Source: Lunularia cruciata
Lineage: Eukaryota > Streptophyta > Marchantiopsida > Lunulariales > Lunulariaceae
Direction: 5' to 3'
Length of the DNA: 64,000 nucleotides
NCBI GenBank assembly: GCA_948567375.1
Contig: OX419759.1
Coordinates: 225,303 to 289,302 of the forward strand
Positions 59,101-64,000 of this stretch are shown piece after piece. The position numbers were made by a program, and so were the translations under genes. Under the pieces are notes generated by a model. It saw nothing but the letters and a program-made list of their open reading frames with translations, searched no databases and had not been told where the DNA came from. How positions within the stretch are numbered: position 1 is the stretch's first letter; every line of letters starts with the position of its first letter.

Positions 59101-61222
59101 TGTACCAGTGGCATCCTGCTCCCCAGTCATCCTTCCAACTTGATTTTGATCGATCTCCTCAGCCTGGCTGCAATTTTCCGCGTCATATCTCGTACCTGTC
59201 GCGATTGATTCCTCTGCATCACGATAACTTGATGAGAGATGATAACTCATGAGACATCCCGTATGATGCAGCATAGTAAGGGCAATGAGTGGTGATTCCA
59301 ATCCTACAGATTTTGAATAGTTTTGCTAACTAACTAACGACTGCGTTCTTTTGGTTAGTATTATCTTCCACATATCATTTTCTGCAGTACTTTTGGAGTA
59401 CTCCACCAGGGATAGAAAGCTTCAACTTCAGATCACACGGAAAGTAGTGACAGACCAACAAACCCAGCAATTTGGCGGCCAAAAATAGATGCTCTTTCAG
59501 CAAGTGCTAACGATACTTCATTCAAAGCTGGTACAGCTCCACCTAAATGCGGAATGCACCAACGGCTCTGACCTGATTCAGGGGAATCCACCTGTTATAA
59601 ACAGCCCACGTTGCAATTAGCTTCAAAGATCTAGGAAGGAACAAACTGAAGCGCTGTACTTGCGTATGGAATACAGGATGGTTGTAAGTAACAGGGTAGA
59701 AAATCAGCTGCTGAAGTCAATAAACACCTGGGTTTGATCCAAAAGAGATGAAGAAGAAGAAGCTGAATCCATGATCAAGGTTTGCATTTCTAGAAGCTGA
59801 TTAAGTCCCGTCCTGGGATCTGCATCCCACGACCATACAACATGGACATCTATCATCAACGAGATATTCAATTCTCACAAGGTTAACGAAACAGATCTTT
59901 TGATGTGTTCAAATCGTTCTTTTGGTTCTCTTTGAGAAACGCTCCAGCAAACGTAGCGAGCATTAACTGATAGCTTCAAATGAACTGCAATGTGTCTTGT
60001 ATAGGCAGTACCGCAAAGAAGTCACTATGGCAGAAAAATATCAAGTCATCCACAGTAGAGGGTCTCCTTGTGAACTATGAAGTTCTCTAAATTTTATACT
60101 TTACGAGATACCTAGATTTCTCTGGAAAACCGCCAGTGCAAAAGAAAGTGAATCATCTCAGCAGCAAATTTAAAGTTCAGGAATGCATATCCCATAAGAC
60201 AACCACACATCACAATCTACTGTTCGGAGCTGAATGGGTCAAACCAAAACATACAACATCATCACATTGCTACACACCTAAAACCATCAGGCGTCCCTGT
60301 GGGCACGTCTTTAACAATCATAGTCTCTGCAAGCATGAACTCGATGAAAGCATTGATTCTGTCTTACCATTTTTCTGCAAACTGCTAAGAGGAAACTGTG
60401 ACCTACAATTCACTGACGAATCTCTCTACGGTGAAGAACCTCTACTAACACCGACAATTCAGGAACACTCAATCAGATTTCAACATCCTCAAGTCATTTC
60501 CTCTGGTGAATGCACAAATAATTTTGTGAGAAAGTATGGATTATGGCATCATAGTGCGAGAGAACAAGGAGACTTGAGCGGGTACTATTTATACAACCTC
60601 AATTCTTTACAGATGATAACAAGAGATAATAGGGCAGGGCAGTTGATATTTTATTTTGACCATAGTGCGCAGAGTGGATGACCTACAATCTATCACGATG
60701 TAATAGTTCCCCAGCAAGAGCGCCGAGATCGGTGTATCTTGAGAAGGTCTCGAGTAATACAGTTAAAGCAAAAGAGATTTGAACTTCATCGTTGTAAGGA
60801 CCAGTATCCTAAGGCTCTGACTGCGGATGAATGCAAGCGCTAAAATATGTTAACCTACTACATACACCACGCTCAAACCAAAGTCACACGACATTCTTCC
60901 CACGAGCCTTAAACAGCACCTGATAGATTTTCCCGTGAACCCATCTATCGGCCACAGAGACGTACTGTGAACGTTGTTTTCATGTCCCATCCTGCTGCCT
61001 CAAGTTCCACGTCGTTTGACCCATCTGAGCATTTTAAGTAAAAAGGACGAGCGGACAAATCCGCTCTGCAATCCTGCGTCGCTGAAATTGACAAAGGAAG
61101 AAGCGTACACGAGTGGAGAGAATCATGTTCTCCGTGTGGCACATCCCAACTAGAGGACCAAGAATGGTGAAAACAGCATACAGACCGAAAGAGAACCCTC
61201 AATCACCTGATCTGCGTGCCAT
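56161..61222 (-). CDS. Plant alpha/beta-hydrolase superfamily protein, ten exons (proposed)
   Basis: Proposed exons, 5' to 3' on the minus strand: 61222-61207, 59849-59728, 59591-59456, 59303-58853, 58450-58418, 58207-58079, 57855-57806, 57700-57603, 57311-57027, 56763-56161. All splice phases agree and give about 640 residues. The hydrolase domain is in the last five exons: YLLVPGLFSNHGPLYFV, nucleophile elbow VVLLGHSKGG (Ser near residue 376), QSPYGGSPVASDILREGQIA, RALEDLTYEKRREF, Asp near 540 in YGEKSDGLV and His near 564 in KLDHAWMVYS, so a complete Ser-Asp-His triad. This matches a conserved plant family of unknown substrate. No TAP-like targeting signal was identified. The N-terminal half (SRWCIPHLGGAVPALNE; WFGKVGGLISDQ) is lineage-conserved by inference only. 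Least certain are the 33-nt exon and its GTGCAG donor, and the start: ATG 61220-61222 has a good context, but an in-frame ATG lies at 61289-61291. It looks intact. Confidence 0.8.
59850..61206 (-). other. Proposed first intron of the hydrolase gene (1.36 kb)
   Basis: Donor TCAG|GTGATT and acceptor GATAG|ATGTCC are phase-compatible. No convincing minus-strand exon is visible between them. A long plus-strand open stretch without an ATG start (60136-60681) lies inside. An additional short exon cannot be excluded. Confidence 0.4.
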
Positions 61223-61430
61223 GATCGGGATTTCAGAAGCGCTTATTCGATGAACGATATGTGACTGGTTTCCAGTCGGCCCATTTTTCATACTGATTTG
61301 CGCAGAAAATTGTGCAAATTGGCCAAAGATCCAGAATGCAATTTTATAACGAATCCAAACAAAGAAGTCTTCAGCCGCAAACCCGCTCACTCCTTTAGGA
61401 CTCGTTTGATAGGGCCAAATTGCCACATGA
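61223..61430 (-). other. 5' region of the hydrolase gene (leader or extended N-terminus)
   Basis: The frame of the proposed first exon stays open upstream to about 61450 without an ATG before 61291 (MKNGPTGNQSHIV). The stretch includes FFVWIRYKIAFWIFGQFAQ, which is hydrophobic but has no start of its own. It is either 5' untranslated sequence or, if another upstream exon exists, coding sequence. Confidence 0.35.
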
Positions 61431-63579
61431 GCACTGCATGAGTCGTATTCTGGTCACTGTATCAATCCACGTGTACTGTGTCAGTTTTCATTTCGCGCAC
61501 TCTGACGGTGGGAGGAGAGAATCGTATTATTTCATCCTCGCATTAGGAGAGGGCTGTGTCCAAATTTCTTTTGCGACTATATCAACCTCTTATCCATATG
61601 CAAATTGGTACAAAGACAAGAATGTCCCCAAATAACAGAGGATACTCTTCTTCCCTTTTAGTTCCCAAAGCTTAAGTGTAACAGAGTTAATTTCTTGAAT
61701 GAATAATTAACCTATCGTTTCATGAATAATATCTTTAAACTCTTATATCCTTGAGAAGTGGATGGATGAGACAAAATCTCATGTAATTTTGATTGATGGA
61801 TTAAATTTTTACCTGATTCTTCTCTTCCTTTCTTAGTATATTCTTGAACTTGACTTTTGATTCTCGGAACAAAGAGGCCACCTGAGCATAGAAAAATTTT
61901 AGTATAGACTAAAGGATCTTCCTTTAATGATAGTTTTCAAGTTGAAAGTATAACCTCTAAATCTTCTGTTTTTCATTCATTCGAAACATCCAACTTATAT
62001 CCCTGTTAGCAAATATATCTAGTGAAAGGCATCTTCCTTTGTGAAACCCCCTTAATTGCTTCCTCTTACATAGTCATAACTTACTTATATTTCTCTTAGC
62101 TTCCATACTTGTATATTTAAGTACACCAAAATAATGTTTCGTTGAGTTGAGAGGGACACTAATTCTTAAGTACACTTGACTGGAGTAGCCTTTAGGCATG
62201 TTTGGTTTGTCCTCTTTAAATTATGTTTGTGGAATACACATGATTTGATGGTTTGAAGTATTTTCAAAGTAGTAAACCAAATTAAAACACTAAAGAATAC
62301 ATTTAAAGTTACCAAAAATGGAACTAGGATATGGTGTAGTCCCCTCAAGTGACCAGAAACTTACCAAGATCTGCCTTTATGCCTACACAGGCACTTTGAT
62401 CTATGTAATAGCTTGGGTGACTTGTTCTCTTCCTAATCATACTTAGCAAAGGAATTCCAACAAAGGTACTTTGTTTTGCCTCAATGTACAATTAAAAGGA
62501 ACTAGAGAGAATACCACACACAAAATAGAGGTAGGAATTCCACTCAAGCACTGTAAGCTTGACATAGAAACTAAGCATAAAACTTATGCCACCCAATGGT
62601 TTCCCCTAAACTCCTTTTCCAAGGTACTATAATGCATCTTGGTCCCTTGGGTAAGTAGCTAGTATTTCTTGTTACTTCTAATGATCAATTAATATCAACC
62701 TCTCTTCCATGACAATGAACTATGGAGAGTTTGTTCTCGAATATTATTTGGAGTGTATGGATAATTGAAGAGTTAAGAAGGAAAAATACCCACAAAGCAA
62801 AGACCAAAGTAAGACTCCCTAAGTAGCTCATGCTAACAAGCATAAAATATTACCATTAACACTAGATAGGGACGGTAGCAAGTATGGTTACACACCTCCT
62901 ATAGATCTATGAAACCTTGACCAAGAGGAAGACTTTATCCAAGTACTCTAGCCTTTCTTTAGAATGTTAAATATAATGATCATGAGAGCAACCTGCTTTT
63001 AAACTATAGCCATCGTAAACTACATTTTGAGGTAGTCATTGAGAACTCCATAAACTACATTTTTCTTTTGCCTACAAACTCAAAATTACTAAGAACTTCA
63101 ATTGACAATTTGAGCTCTCACTTCACGACATAAATTGATATGGTACTTAGGTCACATAGACCTATACATCAAAATCACCATCCAACAAATTTGGAAACCA
63201 TAATGATAAAATAAAAATCAATGTGCATTTAAATCAAGTGAGAAGAATAACTCAACATTCAATTGAGGTTGCTGAATGCAAATACAATAGTGAAACTCTG
63301 CACTACTAAGCTAAGGTTAACCACAAACTAATAATTGATATTTCTAAGGATTATGACTCTTGTCATCTAGAATAGTGTCTATCAAAGTAACAACCTTGCA
63401 TCCTAAAACACTACAAACAAAATCAATTGACTACTATATTTGAATTACTTCCTTGACTCTATATAATGCTTGGTCAAGTTTTAAACTTCATATGATTGTG
63501 TAAGTGGATATTAAGTCTTGAAAAATAGTGGTTAATTGGTAAAGCAACTTGTGATTTCTCATAAGTCTTGTCTGGCCTT
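61431..63579. other. AT-rich intergenic sequence with nothing recognised
   Basis: About 2.1 kb with only short random frames. No LTR ends, primer sites, RNA genes or tandem arrays are seen. The part next to 61430 should contain the hydrolase promoter, but no clear TATA box can be assigned. The rest may be old repeat sequence. Confidence 0.4.
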
Positions 63580-64000
63580 TGTCGTGCATATATACATTGC
63601 TCCATAACATACATCATTGGCAATATCATACACTATAGAAGCCCAACTCACACATAAGTCATACATAGACTCTAAAGTGCCACAATAATCAGATTGTTTA
63701 CAACTCTCAATTACACTCAACTTAGATCAGTACTTGATCTGTCACTCTATAAACTGCAAACAATTGGGCTTTGATTACAATCAAGCCACACCCACTCTAG
63801 CTAAGAGAATCTAGGTGACGCTTGCCGGCCTCTGTCCACCATAGCCATGAACTTGAAGGCTCAACATCAAAGAAGTGAGTTCTCTGGAGCTGCACTTTAA
63901 GAGTATACCCCTTGGACTCAAGCTAGGTCTAAAACCCTAATGGTCTCACTGACAGCACAATTGATGGTGTAGAGGGTGCAAAGTGACGATAGGCCCACCG
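63580..64000 (-). mobile_element. Family-2 B-A terminal repeat, minus strand, cut by window edge
   Basis: The plus-strand left end TGTCGTGCATATATACATTG is the reverse complement of the module A end. Module A (ACTCTAAAGTGCCACAATAA) and then module B (CAGTACTTGATCTGTCACTC; AGCCACACCCACTCTAGCTA) follow and run off the window. It is the same B-A order as at 44361 and 49414, in the opposite orientation. The short inverted ends TGTC and GACA support this as a true unit end. Confidence 0.75.

Noticed and set aside
60136..60681. A plus-strand protein-coding gene with RING-like Cys/His residues
   Set aside because: No ATG start, no complete Cys/His spacing for a RING, and it sits inside the proposed intron of the minus-strand gene.
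1..64000. tRNA, rRNA or organelle-derived genes
   Set aside because: I looked for cloverleaf-like and rRNA-like stretches and saw none; the only tRNA-like matches are the primer binding sites.

Overview
This window reads as nuclear DNA of a land plant with a large, repeat-rich genome. It holds one intron-bearing plant-type alpha/beta-hydrolase gene (minus strand, about 56.2-61.2 kb). Almost everything else is nested, decayed LTR retrotransposons of the Ty3/gypsy superfamily. The mix of families (a gypsy polyprotein ending in a PHD finger, and LTRs of 3.7 kb that carry a reading frame) does not look like a typical flowering plant. A fern, lycophyte or gymnosperm is possible, but this is inference and I cannot name the organism.

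Family 1 has very long LTRs (about 3.7 kb, starting TGTGGTRCCCACA and ending TTGTCACA). Nine copies are recognised: a 3' LTR behind an integrase remnant and a polypurine tract (936-4394); a 5' LTR followed by a tRNA-Asp-type primer binding site (37058-40833); and seven minus- or plus-strand LTR copies at 5356-7240, 8752-16628 (interrupted), 12672-16360, 22391-46195 (interrupted), 28968-36469 (interrupted), 30426-34191 and 48598-52851. Four of these have perfect 5-bp target duplications (ATTCT, CTTGG, TAGAG, CCAAG). Downstream of a TATA box, each near-full-length LTR carries a decayed frame of about 780-815 codons: an N-terminal globular domain, an acidic/basic linker, a long coiled coil and a conserved C-terminal tail. 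In a complete element this frame would lie in the 5' leader of the genomic RNA, before the primer binding site.

Family 2 is a gypsy element with gag (zinc knuckle), protease, RT, RNase H and DDE integrase; the polyprotein ends in a C4HC3 PHD finger. One copy lies at about 4990-22390, broken by family-1 insertions. A second runs from its 5' LTR at 23316 to 44897, also broken by family-1 insertions and a foldback-marked deletion. Its terminal repeats are arranged oddly: B at the 5' end and A-B-A at the 3' end.

Further right, 46196-48597 is a third, badly decayed gypsy integrase region with an extra frame after it. Then come a family-1 solo LTR, a 63-bp tandem repeat, a roughly 200-bp tandem repeat, the hydrolase gene, an AT-rich stretch with nothing recognisable, and a family-2 terminal repeat (minus strand) running off the right edge. 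The hydrolase gene is the only locus that looks intact and likely to serve the host.
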